Of a stretch of DNA of 64,000 nt, positions 35,607-48,597 are shown piece after piece. The position numbers and the translations under genes are program-made. Source of the stretch: Rhodococcus sp. 14-2470-1b (lineage in GTDB: Bacteria > Actinomycetota > Actinomycetes > Mycobacteriales > Mycobacteriaceae); the NCBI RefSeq assembly GCF_002259415.1, contig NZ_NPFY01000023.1, positions 42,401 through 106,400 of the forward strand, in the 5' to 3' direction. Below the pieces are notes generated by a model. That model saw nothing but the letters and a program-made list of their open reading frames with translations, was not told the origin of the DNA and searched no databases. The first letter of the stretch is position 1; the number at the start of each line of letters is the position of its first letter.

Positions 35607-37259
35607 GTGACTCCCGCCGACCTTGCCGAACTACTACGCGCGACCGCAAGTGCGGTGCTCGCCGACCGCGGCCTCGACGTATCCGTCCTGCCTGACAAGG
35701 TGACGGTCGAGCGCCCTCGCAACCCCGAACACGGCGATTACGCCACCAACGTCGCCCTGCAGGTCGCGAAGAAGGCGGGCGCGAACCCGCGTGAGTTCGC
35801 CGGGTGGCTCGCCGAGGCGCTGAGCGCCGACGTGTCGATCGCCAGCGCCGAAGTGGCTGGTCCCGGCTTTCTGAACATCCGTCTCGATGCCGACGCCCAG
35901 GGCGCGATCGTCGCGCAGGCACTCGACGCCGGTGCCGCGTACGGCACGTCGTCGACGCTGACCGGCACCAAGATCAACCTCGAGTTCGTCTCGGCCAATC
36001 CAACGGGTCCCATTCACCTCGGGGGAACGCGGTGGGCCGCGGTCGGTGATGCACTCGGTCGCATCCTGTCGGCTCAGGGAGCCGAGGTGGTACGTGAGTA
36101 CTACTTCAACGATCACGGTGCTCAGATCGACCGGTTCACCAACTCCCTGATCGCTGCGGCCAAGGGCGAGCCTGCTCCGGAGAACGGATACGCAGGCGCT
36201 TACATCCACGAGATCGCGCAGCAGGTGCTCGCCAAGAGCCCCGAGGTTCTTGCCATGGCCGATGTGCCGCAGGCCGAGACCTTCCGGTCGATCGGCGTCG
36301 AGCTCATGTTCGACCAGATCAAGAACGATCTGCACGAATTCGGCGTCGACTTCGACGTGTACTTCCACGAGAACTCGTTGTTCGAATCCGGTGCGGTGGA
36401 GAAGTGCGTCGAGTTCCTGAAGAACTCGGGAAGCCTCTTCGAGGACGACGGTGCGTGGTGGCTGCGCAGTACCGACTACGGAGACGACAAGGACCGCGTC
36501 GTCATCAAGAGTGACGGCAATGCCGCCTACATCGCCGGGGACATCGCGTATTTCCAGAACAAGCGCCAGCGCGGTTTCGACCTGTGCATCTACATGCTCG
36601 GCGCGGATCACCACGGGTACATTGGCCGTCTCAAGGCAGCCGCGGCAGCATTCGGTGACGATCCGAACACGGTCGAGGTGCTGATCGGCCAGATGGTCAA
36701 CCTGGTTCGCGACGGTGTCGCGGTGAAGATGAGCAAGCGTGCAGGCACCGTCATCACCCTCGACGACCTGGTCGAGGCCATCGGTGTGGATGCGGCCCGC
36801 TACGTGATGGTTCGTTCGTCGGTGGACTCCAGCATCGATATCGATCTCGAACTGTGGGCGAGCGCGAGCAACGAGAATCCGGTCTACTACGTCCAGTACG
36901 CGCACGCGAGGCTCGCGTCCCTGGCGCGCAACGCCGCCGACCTGGGTATCAGCGGGGACGATCCGGACCTGAGCCTCCTCACGCAGGATCAGGAAGGCGA
37001 ATTGATAAGGACCATCGGCGAATACCCGCGGGTCGTCGCCAGCGCTGCCGACCTTCGTGAACCGCATCGCATCGCGCGGTATCTGGAAGAGTTGGCCGGC
37101 GCCTACCACCGGTTCTACGGCGCGTGCCGAGTACTACCACAAGGAGACGAGGAGCCAGGACCCGTGAACACTGCTCGATTGGCATTGGGCAACGCAACCC
37201 GTCAGGTACTGGCCAACGGCCTGCGCCTGCTCGGTGTCAGCGCACCGGAGCGGATGTGA
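35607..37259 (+). CDS. argS: arginyl-tRNA synthetase
   Basis: The product has 550 residues, full length. It charges tRNA-Arg with arginine. [20 protein letters not shown] is the class I HIGH region (here HLGG), [16 protein letters not shown] the KMSK region, and the C-terminal helical domain ends in [12 protein letters not shown] ... [14 protein letters not shown]. It is the first gene of the argS-lysA-hom-thrC-thrB run; its TGA overlaps the lysA GTG. Confidence 0.97.
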   Translation: MTPADLAELLRATASAVLADRGLDVSVLPDKVTVERPRNPEHGDYATNVALQVAKKAGANPREFAGWLAEALSADVSIASAEVAGPGFLNIRLDADAQGAIVAQALDAGAAYGTSSTLTGTKINLEFVSANPTGPIHLGGTRWAAVGDALGRILSAQGAEVVREYYFNDHGAQIDRFTNSLIAAAKGEPAPENGYAGAYIHEIAQQVLAKSPEVLAMADVPQAETFRSIGVELMFDQIKNDLHEFGVDFDVYFHENSLFESGAVEKCVEFLKNSGSLFEDDGAWWLRSTDYGDDKDRVVIKSDGNAAYIAGDIAYFQNKRQRGFDLCIYMLGADHHGYIGRLKAAAAAFGDDPNTVEVLIGQMVNLVRDGVAVKMSKRAGTVITLDDLVEAIGVDAARYVMVRSSVDSSIDIDLELWASASNENPVYYVQYAHARLASLARNAADLGISGDDPDLSLLTQDQEGELIRTIGEYPRVVASAADLREPHRIARYLEELAGAYHRFYGACRVLPQGDEEPGPVNTARLALGNATRQVLANGLRLLGVSAPERM

Positions 37260-38677
37260 GCGCGCATCCGGCGGGCCCGAAGCACGCGGACGTGCGGTCC
37301 CAGGACGGGCTCGCCGAGCGCCCGAAGATCGCTTCGGACATGACGGCTCTTCCCGCGCACGTCTACCCACGCAACGCTGCTCGCGGCGACGACGGTGTGG
37401 TCACGCTTGCGGGTGTGCCGGTCACCGAGTTGGCCGAGCAGTACGGCACACCGTTGTTCGTCATCGACGAGGACGATTTCCGTTCTCGCGCACGGGAGAT
37501 GGCGGAGGCGTTCGGTGATCCCGCGCGGGTTCACTACGCCTCGAAGGCTTTTCTGTGTGGCGAGATCGCGCGGTGGGTGGCGGACGAAGGTCTTTCTCTC
37601 GACATCTGTTCCGGCGGTGAACTGGGTATTGCACTCGCAGCGGGCTTCCCCGCCGAGCGAATTGCGATGCACGGCAACAACAAATCCGTCGCAGAGTTGA
37701 CGGCCGGTGTTCGAGCGGGCGTCGAGCATGTCGTCCTCGATTCCATGATCGAGATCGACCGCCTCGACGCAGTCGCGGCGGACGAGAAGAAGGTCCAGGA
37801 CGTTCTGGTTCGCGTGACCGTCGGCGTGGAAGCTCATACCCACGAGTTCATCGCAACGGCGCACGAGGACCAGAAGTTCGGCTTCTCCCTGGCCGACGGT
37901 TCGGCCCTGGAAGCGATCAAGCGTGTGTTCGCGACCGACAATCTCCGCCTCGTCGGATTGCACAGTCACATCGGTTCCCAGATCTTCGAGGTCGACGGTT
38001 TCGAGCTCGCCGCGCACAAGTTGCTCGGTCTGCTCCGAGATGTGGTCGCAGAGTTCGGCGTGGAGAAGACCTCGCAGATCTCGACGGTCGATCTCGGCGG
38101 AGGAATGGGAATTTCCTACGTGCCCAGCGACGATCCGCCGCCGGTCGATCAGCTCGCCGCGAAGCTGAAGTCGATCGTTGCCACGGAATCCGCTCTGGTG
38201 GGTCTTCCGGTGCCCAACATCGACGTCGAGCCCGGCCGCGCCATCGCAGGCCCGGGCACGGTGACGCTGTACGAGGTCGGCACCATCAAGGACGTCACCG
38301 TCGACGCGCAGACTCGTCGACGCTACGTGAGTGTGGACGGCGGAATGAGCGACAACATCCGCACCTCTCTGTATCAAGCGGAATACGACTGCAGACTCGT
38401 CTCGCGTGACTCCGACGCCGATGCGGTTCTCGCTCGTGTCGTCGGAAAGCATTGCGAAAGCGGCGATGTGGTGATCAAGAACACCTGGATGCCCAGCGAT
38501 GTCGGCCCCGGTGATCTGCTTGCCGTCGCTGCAACCGGTGCGTACTGCTACTCGATGTCCAGTCGGTACAACTTGTTGACGCGACCTGCCGTCGTCGCGG
38601 TGAAAGACGGAAAGTCTCGGCTCGTCCTGCGCCGAGAGACACTCGAAGACCTGCTCAGCTTGGAGGTGCAGCCATGA
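37256..38677 (+). CDS. lysA: diaminopimelate decarboxylase
   Basis: The product has 473 residues from GTG 37256 (GTGA overlap with argS; the frame is open upstream but that part is antisense-like). PLP enzyme of the alanine-racemase fold that makes lysine from meso-[11 protein letters not shown] holds the PLP-binding Lys97; [10 protein letters not shown] and [10 protein letters not shown] are phosphate-binding; [19 protein letters not shown] follows; the C-terminal [20 protein letters not shown] closes the active site (usually a Cys-x-x-D version). Overlaps hom by ATGA. Confidence 0.96.
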   Translation: MSAHPAGPKHADVRSQDGLAERPKIASDMTALPAHVYPRNAARGDDGVVTLAGVPVTELAEQYGTPLFVIDEDDFRSRAREMAEAFGDPARVHYASKAFLCGEIARWVADEGLSLDICSGGELGIALAAGFPAERIAMHGNNKSVAELTAGVRAGVEHVVLDSMIEIDRLDAVAADEKKVQDVLVRVTVGVEAHTHEFIATAHEDQKFGFSLADGSALEAIKRVFATDNLRLVGLHSHIGSQIFEVDGFELAAHKLLGLLRDVVAEFGVEKTSQISTVDLGGGMGISYVPSDDPPPVDQLAAKLKSIVATESALVGLPVPNIDVEPGRAIAGPGTVTLYEVGTIKDVTVDAQTRRRYVSVDGGMSDNIRTSLYQAEYDCRLVSRDSDADAVLARVVGKHCESGDVVIKNTWMPSDVGPGDLLAVAATGAYCYSMSSRYNLLTRPAVVAVKDGKSRLVLRRETLEDLLSLEVQP

Positions 38678-39968
38678 CAACGAAGCCGTTGGGAGTAGCC
38701 GTTCTCGGCCTCGGGAACGTCGGAAGTGAAGTCGTCCGAATTCTGACCGAGAACGCCGAGGACCTCGCCGCACGTGTCGGCGCGCCTCTCGAGATTCGCG
38801 GCATCGCGGTCCGGCGAGTCGATGGAGATCGCGGAGTCGACACCGCGCTGCTCACCGACGATCCCGAGTCCCTCGTCGCCCGCGACGATGTGGACCTGGT
38901 CGTCGAGGTGCTCGGTGGTATCGACATCCCGCGCAAACTGATCCTGTCGGCTCTGGAGAAGGGCAAGTCGGTCGTCACGGCCAACAAGGCTCTGCTCGCG
39001 GAGTACACCGGCGAGCTCGCCGATGCTGCCGAGAAGTCCCGCGCAGACTTGTATTTCGAGGCCGCGGTCGCCGGTGCCATTCCTGTCGTGCGTCCGTTGA
39101 TGCAGTCGCTTGCAGGTGACCGCGTCAACAAGGTCGCCGGAATCGTCAACGGCACCACCAACTTCATCCTGTCCGCCATGGACGAGACCGGCGCCGACTA
39201 CGCCGAAACCCTGGCCGAGGCCGGACGGTTGGGCTACGCCGAAGCCGATCCCACGGCCGACGTCGAGGGATACGACGCGGCGTCGAAGGCTGCGATTCTG
39301 GCGTCCATCGCCTTCCACACCCGCGTGACCGCGGGCGACGTCTACCGTGAGGGAATCTCGAAGATCACCTCGGCGGACCTGGAGACGGCTCGCTCGCTCG
39401 ACTGCACCATCAAGTTGCTGGCGATCTGCGAGCGCATCACGACGCCCAAGGGCAAGGAGCGCATCTCGGCGCGTGTCTACCCGGCGCTCGTTCCGCGCGA
39501 CCACCCGCTTGCCACCGTCAACGGGGCTTTCAACGCCATCGTCGTCGAGGCGGAAGCCGCTGGACGCCTGATGTTCTACGGGCAGGGTGCAGGCGGGGCC
39601 CCGACCGCGTCGGCCGTTCTCGGTGACCTCGTCATGGCTGCCCGCAACAAGTTCTACGGCGGCCGAGGCCCGCTGGAGTCGAAGTACGCGAAGCTGAAGG
39701 TAGCTCCCATGGGCGACATCCCGACGCGGTACTACGTCAGCATGCAGGTGGCGGACAAGCCAGGGGTCCTCGCGACCGTGGCGGCCGAGTTCGCGACTCG
39801 CGACGTCAGCATCTCCACCGTTCGCCAGGCCGGTTCGGGTGACGGGGCGAGACTCGTCGTCGTCACGCACCTCGCCGCCGATTCTGCTCTGTCCGAAACC
39901 GTGTCGGCGTTGGACAAGCTCGACGTCGTCACCTCTGTAGTCAGTGTTCTGAGATTGGAAGGCACCGA

Positions 39969-39972
<4 letters not shown>
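38674..39972 (+). CDS. hom: homoserine dehydrogenase
   Basis: The product has 432 residues, the Gram-positive long form. Aspartate semialdehyde is reduced to homoserine, the branch point to Thr/Met. [18 protein letters not shown] binds NAD(P); [20 protein letters not shown] and [20 protein letters not shown] are catalytic blocks; an ACT domain lies near 350-430 ([20 protein letters not shown]), the usual threonine sensor. It is translationally coupled to lysA and thrC by ATGA overlaps. Confidence 0.97.
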
Positions 39973-41980
<2,008 letters not shown>

Positions 41981-42013
41981 AGAAACCTGTCGTGACTCGC
42001 CGGTAGGTGCTTC

Positions 42014-42042
42014 TTGCCGACCGAGAGGATCGACGCTATCCT
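42014..42042 (+). promoter_or_regulatory. rho promoter
   Basis: TTGCCG at 42014-42019 and TATCCT at 42037-42042 with a 17-bp spacer, the standard primary-sigma layout. Confidence 0.6.
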
Positions 42043-42332
42043 GAGGGTCGTCCGTACATCGTGCGCTTCAGACGCCGGTTTTCACCAGGGCAATCACGTC
42101 ATCGCTTTCGGGGGTTTCCACGCTCGAGTCGATTGTCGTCCTGGGGGAGGAGCCTGCGGAGCGACCGGAAGTCGCCGGCTTCGACCCACCGTGGTTCTCA
42201 CGCGGTTCCGGGTCGGTCGTCCGTCGGAAGTGGCGTGATCGTGAACGGCAATATCCGTGCTCGAAAGAGATTCGAGCTACGGAACGAACCCTTGGCTGCG
42301 CAGACTGCGAGCGAGGGAAGGAAAGGACCTCC
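42043..42332 (+). promoter_or_regulatory. long rho 5' leader
   Basis: About 285 untranslated nucleotides separate the promoter from the rho GTG. No protein-coding frame is convincing. Long rho leaders in other bacteria allow Rho to limit its own transcription; that role here is inferred. C-rich, G-poor stretches favourable for Rho are not obvious. Confidence 0.45.
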
Positions 42333-44507
42333 GTGACCGATACGGAACTGATCTCTGCGCCCGAAAAGACGCGTCGCGGAGCTGGCCTGTCCGGAATGGT
42401 GCTCACCGAGCTGCGTACTCTCGCGGGCGAACTCGGGATCAAAAGCATTTCCGGCATGCGCAAGGGCGACCTGATCGCCGCCATCTCTGCACGTCAGGGC
42501 GGTGGTGCGTCAGCAACGACCGATGCGCCCAAGGCAACAAGACGAGGCGCAGCCGACAAGGCTCGTGCGCAGGAAGCCGCTCCGGCTGCCGAGGCTCCTG
42601 CAGCCGAAGCCCCGGCCGCAGCAGATGCGCCCGCGTCCGACGACGCTTCGACCGAGGCACCCCGCCGGACACGTGGTCGACGCACCGCAGGCCGCCGAGC
42701 AGGCGCTCCCGACCAGCTTCCGCTGGACGACACCGCCTCGCAGTCGGTCGATTCGGACGCCGCTCAGCAGGACTCGGGATCGACCCCCGATGCCCCGGCG
42801 TCGGACACCGGTTCGTCGACGCGACCGCGTCGCGCTCGCGCCGATCGTGGTGACCGAGAGAATCGCAACGCTGCCGACAACCGCAACGCTGCCGACAACC
42901 GCAACGCTGCCGACAACCGCAACGCTGCCGACAACCGCAACGCTGCCGACGGCAACGACGGTGCCCGCGGAAACCGCGGTGACGCACCCGGTCGTGATTC
43001 GGTAGGCCAGGACGGCGAGGGCAACCGCGCCGAGGGTGGTCGCGGAGACCGCAACCGCGACAACAACCGTGGTGACGGCAGCCGGGACAGCCGCGACGGC
43101 AACCGGGAGAGCCGTGACGGCAACCGGGAGAACTCGCGCGGCGAGAACGGCCGGAACCGCAATCGCAATCAGAACCAGAACGACAACCGTTCCGAGGACC
43201 GCGGCAACGGTCCGCGTGACGGACGGGACAACCGGGACAACGCCGAGGACGACGGCGACGGTCGCGGACGCAGGGGCCGTCGGTTCCGTGAGCGTCGACG
43301 TGGTCGTGACCGCGGCGAAGGCGGCGGTGGTAACGAGCGCGAGCCCGAGATCCGCGAGGACGATGTTCTTCAGCCGGTAGCGGGCATCCTCGATGTCCTG
43401 GACAACTACGCATTCGTGCGTACGTCCGGCTACCTGGCGGGCCCGAACGACGTGTACGTGTCGATGAACCTGGTGCGCAAGAACGGTCTTCGTCGCGGCG
43501 ACGCCATCACCGGTGCAGTCCGGGTGGCCCGCGAGGGTGAGCAGTCCAACCAGCGTCAGAAGTTCAACCCGTTGGTGCGTCTGGACACGGTCAACGGCGG
43601 TGACGTCGAGGCCGCGCGCAAGCGTCCCGAGTTCGGCAAGCTCACGCCGCTGTACCCGAACCAGCGTCTGCGGCTCGAAACCACGCCGAACATCCTGACC
43701 ACGCGCATCATCGACCTGGTCATGCCTATCGGTAAGGGCCAGCGTGCACTGATCGTGAGCCCGCCGAAGGCAGGCAAGACGAGTGTTCTGCAAGCCATCG
43801 CCAACGCGATTTCGGTCAACAACCCCGAGTGCTACCTCATGGTCGTTCTGGTCGACGAACGTCCCGAGGAAGTGACCGACATGCAGCGTTCGGTGAACGG
43901 TGAGGTCATCGCCTCCACGTTCGACCGTCCGCCGGGCGATCACACCTCGGTTGCCGAGCTCGCGATCGAGCGCGCGAAGCGTCTCGTGGAGGCAGGTCAG
44001 GACGTCGTCGTGTTGCTCGACTCCATCACCCGTCTGGGTCGTGCGTACAACAACAGTTCACCTGCGTCGGGCCGGATCCTGTCCGGTGGTGTCGATTCCA
44101 CGGCTCTCTACCCGCCGAAGCGTTTCCTCGGTGCGGCTCGCAACATCGAGAACGGTGGATCGCTCACCATCATCGCCACGGCGATGGTCGAGACCGGTTC
44201 CACCGGTGACACGGTGATCTTCGAGGAGTTCAAGGGCACCGGTAACGCGGAGCTCAAGCTCGATCGCAAGATCGCCGAGCGTCGTGTGTTCCCCGCGGTC
44301 GACGTCAACCCGTCGGGTACCCGCAAGGACGAACTGCTGCTGAGTTCGGACGAAGCCGCGGTGCTGCACAAGCTGCGTCGCGTGTTGTCCGGTCTCGATT
44401 CGCATCAGGCGATCGATCTGCTGATCGACCGGTTGAAGAAGAGCAAGAGCAACATCGAGTTCCTGATTCAGGTGTCGAAGACGGCACCGGGCGCGCTCGA
44501 CGACTGA
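42333..44507 (+). CDS. rho: transcription termination factor Rho, long actinobacterial form
   Basis: The product has 724 residues, about 300 more than E. coli Rho. The N-terminal Rho domain starts at [20 protein letters not shown]. Residues ~60-337 are a low-complexity insert rich in Ala/Pro, then Asn/Arg/Asp/Gly, with an Asn-Ala-Ala-Asp-Asn-Arg repeat at 178-207. The conserved RNA-binding domain starts near 338 ([20 protein letters not shown]); the P-loop PPKAGKT is 477-483 and [15 protein letters not shown] the Walker B. Extended basic inserts are known in actinobacterial Rho and add RNA binding. It acts as a hexameric RNA helicase. Confidence 0.97.
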   Translation: MTDTELISAPEKTRRGAGLSGMVLTELRTLAGELGIKSISGMRKGDLIAAISARQGGGASATTDAPKATRRGAADKARAQEAAPAAEAPAAEAPAAADAPASDDASTEAPRRTRGRRTAGRRAGAPDQLPLDDTASQSVDSDAAQQDSGSTPDAPASDTGSSTRPRRARADRGDRENRNAADNRNAADNRNAADNRNAADNRNAADGNDGARGNRGDAPGRDSVGQDGEGNRAEGGRGDRNRDNNRGDGSRDSRDGNRESRDGNRENSRGENGRNRNRNQNQNDNRSEDRGNGPRDGRDNRDNAEDDGDGRGRRGRRFRERRRGRDRGEGGGGNEREPEIREDDVLQPVAGILDVLDNYAFVRTSGYLAGPNDVYVSMNLVRKNGLRRGDAITGAVRVAREGEQSNQRQKFNPLVRLDTVNGGDVEAARKRPEFGKLTPLYPNQRLRLETTPNILTTRIIDLVMPIGKGQRALIVSPPKAGKTSVLQAIANAISVNNPECYLMVVLVDERPEEVTDMQRSVNGEVIASTFDRPPGDHTSVAELAIERAKRLVEAGQDVVVLLDSITRLGRAYNNSSPASGRILSGGVDSTALYPPKRFLGAARNIENGGSLTIIATAMVETGSTGDTVIFEEFKGTGNAELKLDRKIAERRVFPAVDVNPSGTRKDELLLSSDEAAVLHKLRRVLSGLDSHQAIDLLIDRLKKSKSNIEFLIQVSKTAPGALDD
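42864..42953 (+). repeat. 18-bp tandem repeat inside rho
   Basis: CGCAACGCTGCCGACAAC occurs four times in tandem (42864-42935), with a fifth copy ending GGC (42936-42953). Each unit is six codons (Arg-Asn-Ala-Ala-Asp-Asn), so copy-number change keeps the frame. Confidence 0.95.
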
Positions 44508-44510
44508 CCT

Positions 44511-44551
44511 CGTGAGTACTTGTGTGTCCTCTGGAACACATGAGTACTCAC
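44511..44551 (+). terminator. long inverted repeat after rho
   Basis: CGTGAGTACT pairs with AGTACTCACG (44511-44520 and 44542-44551), and the stem continues inward through GTGTGTCC / GGAACACAT with mismatches. No T-run follows, so it is either a weak terminator or an mRNA 3'-end stabiliser. Confidence 0.5.
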
Positions 44552-44628
44552 GGCGGGGAACAAGCCGACAGGGGTTCGTGTTGAAGCCACTGTCGGTGAG
44601 CGATTAGCAGGTCGAATCGCATATCTGG

Positions 44629-44634
44629 CATACT
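44629..44634 (+). promoter_or_regulatory. possible rpmE -10 element
   Basis: CATACT preceded by TGG resembles an extended -10 and lies 74 bp before rpmE. The -35 is poor (TAGCAG at 18 bp). Confidence 0.3.
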
Positions 44635-44708
44635 GAACGGCCGAGTCCGGTTCCGGTTCACGTCCTCGAACGGCGAGGTCGACCCGGCGACCATATGAAA
44701 GGGACACC

Positions 44709-44942
44709 ATGAAGGCAGGAATTCACCCCGACTACACGCTGACCACGGTCGTGTGCGGTTGCGGAAATACTTTCGAGACGCGCAGCACCACCGACAAAGA
44801 GCGCATCAACGTCGAGGTCTGCTCGCAGTGCCACCCGTTCTACACGGGCAAGCAGAAGATCCTCGACACCGGTGGTCGCGTTGCACGCTTCGAGGCTCGC
44901 TACGGAAAGCGCGCCGGCAAGAAGGCTGCAGCCGACAGCTAG
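44709..44942 (+). CDS. rpmE: 50S ribosomal protein L31
   Basis: The product has 77 residues. It is the zinc-binding form of L31: CGCGNTF gives CxC and [12 protein letters not shown] gives CxxC. The paralogue lacking Cys, used under zinc shortage, is not in this window. ATGAAAGG-type purine-rich sequence lies before the ATG. Confidence 0.97.
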   Translation: MKAGIHPDYTLTTVVCGCGNTFETRSTTDKERINVEVCSQCHPFYTGKQKILDTGGRVARFEARYGKRAGKKAAADS

Positions 44943-44953
44943 CTGCTCTCCCG

Positions 44954-44995
44954 ACGCCCGTCCTGCGATGTCTGCAGGGCGGGCGTTCGGCTTTT
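44954..44995 (+). terminator. rho-independent terminator after rpmE
   Basis: A 13-bp stem ACGCCCGTCCTGC / GCAGGGCGGGCGT (one G-U pair), loop GATGTCT, followed by TCGGCTTTTC. It separates rpmE from prfA. Confidence 0.82.
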
Positions 44996-45037
44996 CACCA
45001 CCGATTCTTTTTCAGGGAAGCAGAGCGGAGCGACACC

Positions 45038-46117
45038 ATGGCGAGGACCACGAAGCCTTCGGCCATCGACGACATTCTGGCCGAACATTCAGGCCTCGAG
45101 CAGCAGTTGGCTGATCCGGCTCTGCACAACGATCCGTCCGCTGCGCGCAAGGCCGGCAAGCGTTTCGCCGAGCTGGCGCCCATCATGTCGGTACACGGAA
45201 AGCTGGTGTCCGCCACGGATGATCTGGCTGCAGCTCGTGAGCTCGCCGCCGACGACGCGTCGTTCGCTGCCGAGATCCCGGAGCTCGAGCGCACCGTCGA
45301 GTCGCTCGAACAGACGCTCGCCGATTTGCTCGCACCGCGCGATCCGCACGACGGCGACGACATCGTCATGGAGGTCAAGTCCGGTGAGGGAGGCGAGGAA
45401 TCAGCGCTGTTCGCCGCGGACCTTGCACGGATGTACGTCCGGTACGCCGAGCGTCGCGGATGGCGCGTCGAAATTCTCGATGCGAACGTGTCCGATCTCG
45501 GCGGATACAAGGATGCGACCCTGTCGATCAAGGCCAAGGGCGATCCGCTCGACGGTGTCTGGGCGCGGCTGAAGTTCGAAGGTGGCGTCCACCGCGTGCA
45601 GCGCGTTCCCGTGACCGAATCGCAGGGCAGAGTGCACACGTCGGCCGCCGGAATTCTCGTGTACCCGGAGCCCGACGAGGTCGAGGAAGTCCAGATCGAC
45701 GAGACCGACCTGCGCATCGACGTCTACCGGTCCTCGGGCAAGGGTGGTCAGGGCGTCAACACGACGGACTCCGCGGTGCGCATCACGCACTTGCCGACGG
45801 GCATCGTCGTCACCTGCCAGAACGAGCGGTCGCAGTTGCAGAACAAGGCGCGTGCGATGCAGGTTCTCGCGGCGCGGTTGCAGGCCGCCGCCGAAGAGGC
45901 CGCCGACGAGGAAGCCGCGGCCGGTCGGGCGAGCCAGGTCCGTACCGTCGACCGCTCGGAACGCATCCGCACGTACAACTTTCCGGAGAACCGCATCACC
46001 GATCACCGGATCGGGTTCAAGTCTCACAATCTCGACGCGGTGCTCGACGGCGAGCTCGACGCTCTCCTCGACGCCCTGGGCAAGGCCGACCGCGACGCTC
46101 GGATGCAGGCAGAATGA
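45038..46117 (+). CDS. prfA: peptide chain release factor 1
   Basis: The product has 359 residues from ATG 45038, with GCGGAG upstream. It recognises UAA/UAG and releases the peptide. The GGQ loop is residues 236-238 ([20 protein letters not shown]); [20 protein letters not shown] is the region with the anticodon-like PxT motif, reading PVT. PrmC, which methylates the GGQ glutamine, is encoded two genes downstream. Confidence 0.97.
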   Translation: MARTTKPSAIDDILAEHSGLEQQLADPALHNDPSAARKAGKRFAELAPIMSVHGKLVSATDDLAAARELAADDASFAAEIPELERTVESLEQTLADLLAPRDPHDGDDIVMEVKSGEGGEESALFAADLARMYVRYAERRGWRVEILDANVSDLGGYKDATLSIKAKGDPLDGVWARLKFEGGVHRVQRVPVTESQGRVHTSAAGILVYPEPDEVEEVQIDETDLRIDVYRSSGKGGQGVNTTDSAVRITHLPTGIVVTCQNERSQLQNKARAMQVLAARLQAAAEEAADEEAAAGRASQVRTVDRSERIRTYNFPENRITDHRIGFKSHNLDAVLDGELDALLDALGKADRDARMQAE

Positions 46118-46179
46118 TGTGGTCGTGAGCGCGTAGGTTCCGCTGCACGAGACCGCACGGGCACACGAAGGGGAAACCG

Positions 46180-46920
46180 ATGCATCAGCAGCTCACACCC
46201 ACAGGCGAGGACGCCGTGGCGGACCTGGCCGCTCGTCACGGCGTGTCCACCGACGCTGTGCGGGCGATGCTCGACGCCGTGAATGCCGGCCGGGGATCGA
46301 TGGCTCAGTTCCACATTCCCGAGCTCGGTGGCGGTGGCCAATGGATGCGCGGCGGAATGACGATGGTCGGCAACATGTTCGATCACGGTCTCAAAGCTCG
46401 CGTCGACGGTTTGTGCCGTGATTTGTCCGAGCTTCTGGCCTCGCACCAGATCTATCCGCCGCTGCCGTCGAACCAGGGTTTCGGCGGGAACTGGTGGCCG
46501 AGCGACCTCGGAAGCCCCAGTTCGAGCGGCGGTCAGAACGGTTCGCAGTACGCGTATTTTCCTGCTGCGCGGCGGCTCGCTGTTCTGGTCGGTGGACGGT
46601 TGTCGGTGTACGACACTCTCGACCACTCGATCGGCGGTGTTCAGCAACAGCAGGGCGGGAGTCCAGGCTCGGTGGAGTTCGCCAGCCAGTACGGAACGTT
46701 CACCGCGGCAAGTCTTCCGCTGGCGGATCCCGCGCAGGCCGATTCGAATTTCGGTTCCGCACCAGATTGCGCGCCCACGACGAGCCCGGTAGCGCCACCG
46801 TCGACGAATCTGGACGAGATCACGGCGGCCATCGAGGCGTTGGCGGCACTGCACGGCAAAGGGATCCTCACGGACGACGAGTTCTTTTCGAAGAAGGCCG
46901 AACTGCTGAAGCGAATCTGA
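46180..46920 (+). CDS. SHOCT-domain protein of unknown function
   Basis: The product has 246 residues. The C-terminal ~30 residues are a SHOCT domain (IEALAALHGKGILTDDEFFS plus KKAELLKRI). The rest has an N-terminal helical segment (LTPTGEDAVADLAARHGVST) and a Gly/Gln/Pro-rich middle; no membrane segment or signal is seen. It sits between prfA and prmC, where M. tuberculosis has no gene. Role unknown. Confidence 0.72.
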   Translation: MHQQLTPTGEDAVADLAARHGVSTDAVRAMLDAVNAGRGSMAQFHIPELGGGGQWMRGGMTMVGNMFDHGLKARVDGLCRDLSELLASHQIYPPLPSNQGFGGNWWPSDLGSPSSSGGQNGSQYAYFPAARRLAVLVGGRLSVYDTLDHSIGGVQQQQGGSPGSVEFASQYGTFTAASLPLADPAQADSNFGSAPDCAPTTSPVAPPSTNLDEITAAIEALAALHGKGILTDDEFFSKKAELLKRI

Positions 46921-46961
46921 CCGTCGCGTGGGTGGCCGGCGGGACGTGGCAGGCTGTAACC

Positions 46962-47846
46962 GTGACCCGGAAACCTCTTCGACTGGCCATTCTCGAAGCA
47001 ACAGCGACGCTCGAAGCGGCCGGTGTTCCGAGCCCACGGGTGGACGCGGAGCTGCTCGCGTCTCATCTCGTGGGAGTCGAGCGCGGTCGGCTCGGTCTGG
47101 TCCCTCTCGTGGAACCCGAGGTGGTCGAGGCCTACAACCGCACCATCGAACAGCGTGCCAAGCGAATCCCGTTGCAGTACATCACCGGAACGACGGCGCT
47201 CGGCAACATCGACGTCGAGGTCGGACCGGGGGTTTTCGTTCCGAGGCCGGAGACGGAGCTGCTGCTCGGGTGGGCGCTCGCATTCCTCGAGGGTGTCGAT
47301 GGCAAGCCGCCGGTGATTCTCGATCTGTGTACCGGATCGGGGGCACTCGCGCTGGCGCTCGCCAATGCCAGGCCCGACGCTCAGGTCCACGCCGTCGAAC
47401 TCGACCCGTCGGCTCTCGCGTGGGCTCGGCGCAACGCTGACCTGCGGGCAGAGCGGGGAGACACGCCCATCACCCTCCACCACGGCGATGTCACCGACCG
47501 CGACTTGCTGCGAGAACTGGACGGTCGCGTCGACGTCGTCGTCGCCAATCCGCCTTACATCCCGGAGGGCGCCGAGCTGGATCCCGAGGTGATCGATCAC
47601 GACCCGCATCTCGCACTGTTCGGAGGTGTCGACGGTCTGTCGGTCATCGAGCCGATGATCCAGAACATCGCGCGGTGGCTGCGGGTCGGCGGGGGAGTAG
47701 GCGTCGAACACGACGATTCTCACGGTGACCGTGTCGCTGCGCTGTTCGAGAAGCGCCGTGTGTTCGGCAACGTCGTCGAGCACCCCGACCTGTCCGGACG
47801 TCCCCGGTTCGTCGTTGCGTCGCGCGCAGTGTCCGCAGACAGCTGA
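46962..47846 (+). CDS. prmC: release-factor glutamine methyltransferase
   Basis: The product has 294 residues from GTG 46962; the frame is open through the previous gene but out of phase with it. It methylates the GGQ glutamine of release factors with SAM. VPRPETELLLGWALAFLEG, ILDLCTGSGALALALAN (SAM loop) and NPPY at 196-199 are diagnostic. Confidence 0.95.
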   Translation: MTRKPLRLAILEATATLEAAGVPSPRVDAELLASHLVGVERGRLGLVPLVEPEVVEAYNRTIEQRAKRIPLQYITGTTALGNIDVEVGPGVFVPRPETELLLGWALAFLEGVDGKPPVILDLCTGSGALALALANARPDAQVHAVELDPSALAWARRNADLRAERGDTPITLHHGDVTDRDLLRELDGRVDVVVANPPYIPEGAELDPEVIDHDPHLALFGGVDGLSVIEPMIQNIARWLRVGGGVGVEHDDSHGDRVAALFEKRRVFGNVVEHPDLSGRPRFVVASRAVSADS

Positions 47847-47931
47847 CGTCACTCGGCTGCCGCCGGACGGGTAGGCGACGCACGGCAGAGGCGTCCTGCA
47901 CCGCGGGAGACACAGGTGAGAAGATGAACAG

Positions 47932-48597
47932 GTGAGTACCGTCTACGACTGCCAGCACACCGATTCACGAACAGCAGGGTTGTCTGCAGCCAGAGGCGCA
48001 CTCAAATCCGGTCGCCTCGTGGTCATGCCGACGGACACGTTGTACGGCCTCGCGGCCGATGCGTTCGACGGCAGCGCGGTCACCGATCTTCTCCGCGCCA
48101 AGGGCCGTGGGCGCGACATGCCGGTCCCCGTTCTCGTGGGTTCGTGGAACACCATCGACGGACTGGTCGGCAGCGTCAGGCCGCGCACCAGAGATCTGAT
48201 CCGAGCCTTCTGGCCGGGCGCGCTGAGCCTCGTCGTGCAGCAGGCACCGTCTCTTGCCTGGGATCTCGGTGACGCGCAGGGCACGGTGATGCTCAGGATG
48301 CCGCTGCACCCGGTGGCGCTCGAACTGCTCCGCGAAGTCGGACCGCTTGCCGTCTCGAGTGCGAACATCTCCGGACAACCCCCGGCGACGACGGTCGTCG
48401 AAGCTCGCGATCAGCTCGGCGGATCCGCGGCGGTGTATCTCGACGGCGGGCCCGCGGCGCACGCGAAAGCGTCGACGATCGTCGACCTCACGTCCGAGCA
48501 GCCGAGGATCCTGCGCGCCGGCGCCATCGCGACCGAAGCCGTCGCCGAGGTGCTCGGAGTGACGGCGGAGAGCCTGACGCAGGGGAGTTCGACATGA
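47932..48597 (+). CDS. L-threonylcarbamoyladenylate synthase (Sua5/YwlC/YrdC)
   Basis: The product has 221 residues from GTG 47932. It makes threonylcarbamoyl-AMP for t6A37 of ANN-reading tRNAs. VVMPTDTLYGLAADAFDGSA, KGRGRDMPVPVLVGSW and AVSSANISGQPPATTV are the YrdC blocks. The C-terminal Sua5 domain is absent, as is common. Its stop overlaps the glyA ATG. Confidence 0.94.
   Translation: MSTVYDCQHTDSRTAGLSAARGALKSGRLVVMPTDTLYGLAADAFDGSAVTDLLRAKGRGRDMPVPVLVGSWNTIDGLVGSVRPRTRDLIRAFWPGALSLVVQQAPSLAWDLGDAQGTVMLRMPLHPVALELLREVGPLAVSSANISGQPPATTVVEARDQLGGSAAVYLDGGPAAHAKASTIVDLTSEQPRILRAGAIATEAVAEVLGVTAESLTQGSST

Noticed and set aside
42510..43943. A 477-codon minus-strand frame opposite rho with Val/Ala repeats
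   Set aside because: Its repeats are the complement of the rho tandem repeat; no start signal or homology.
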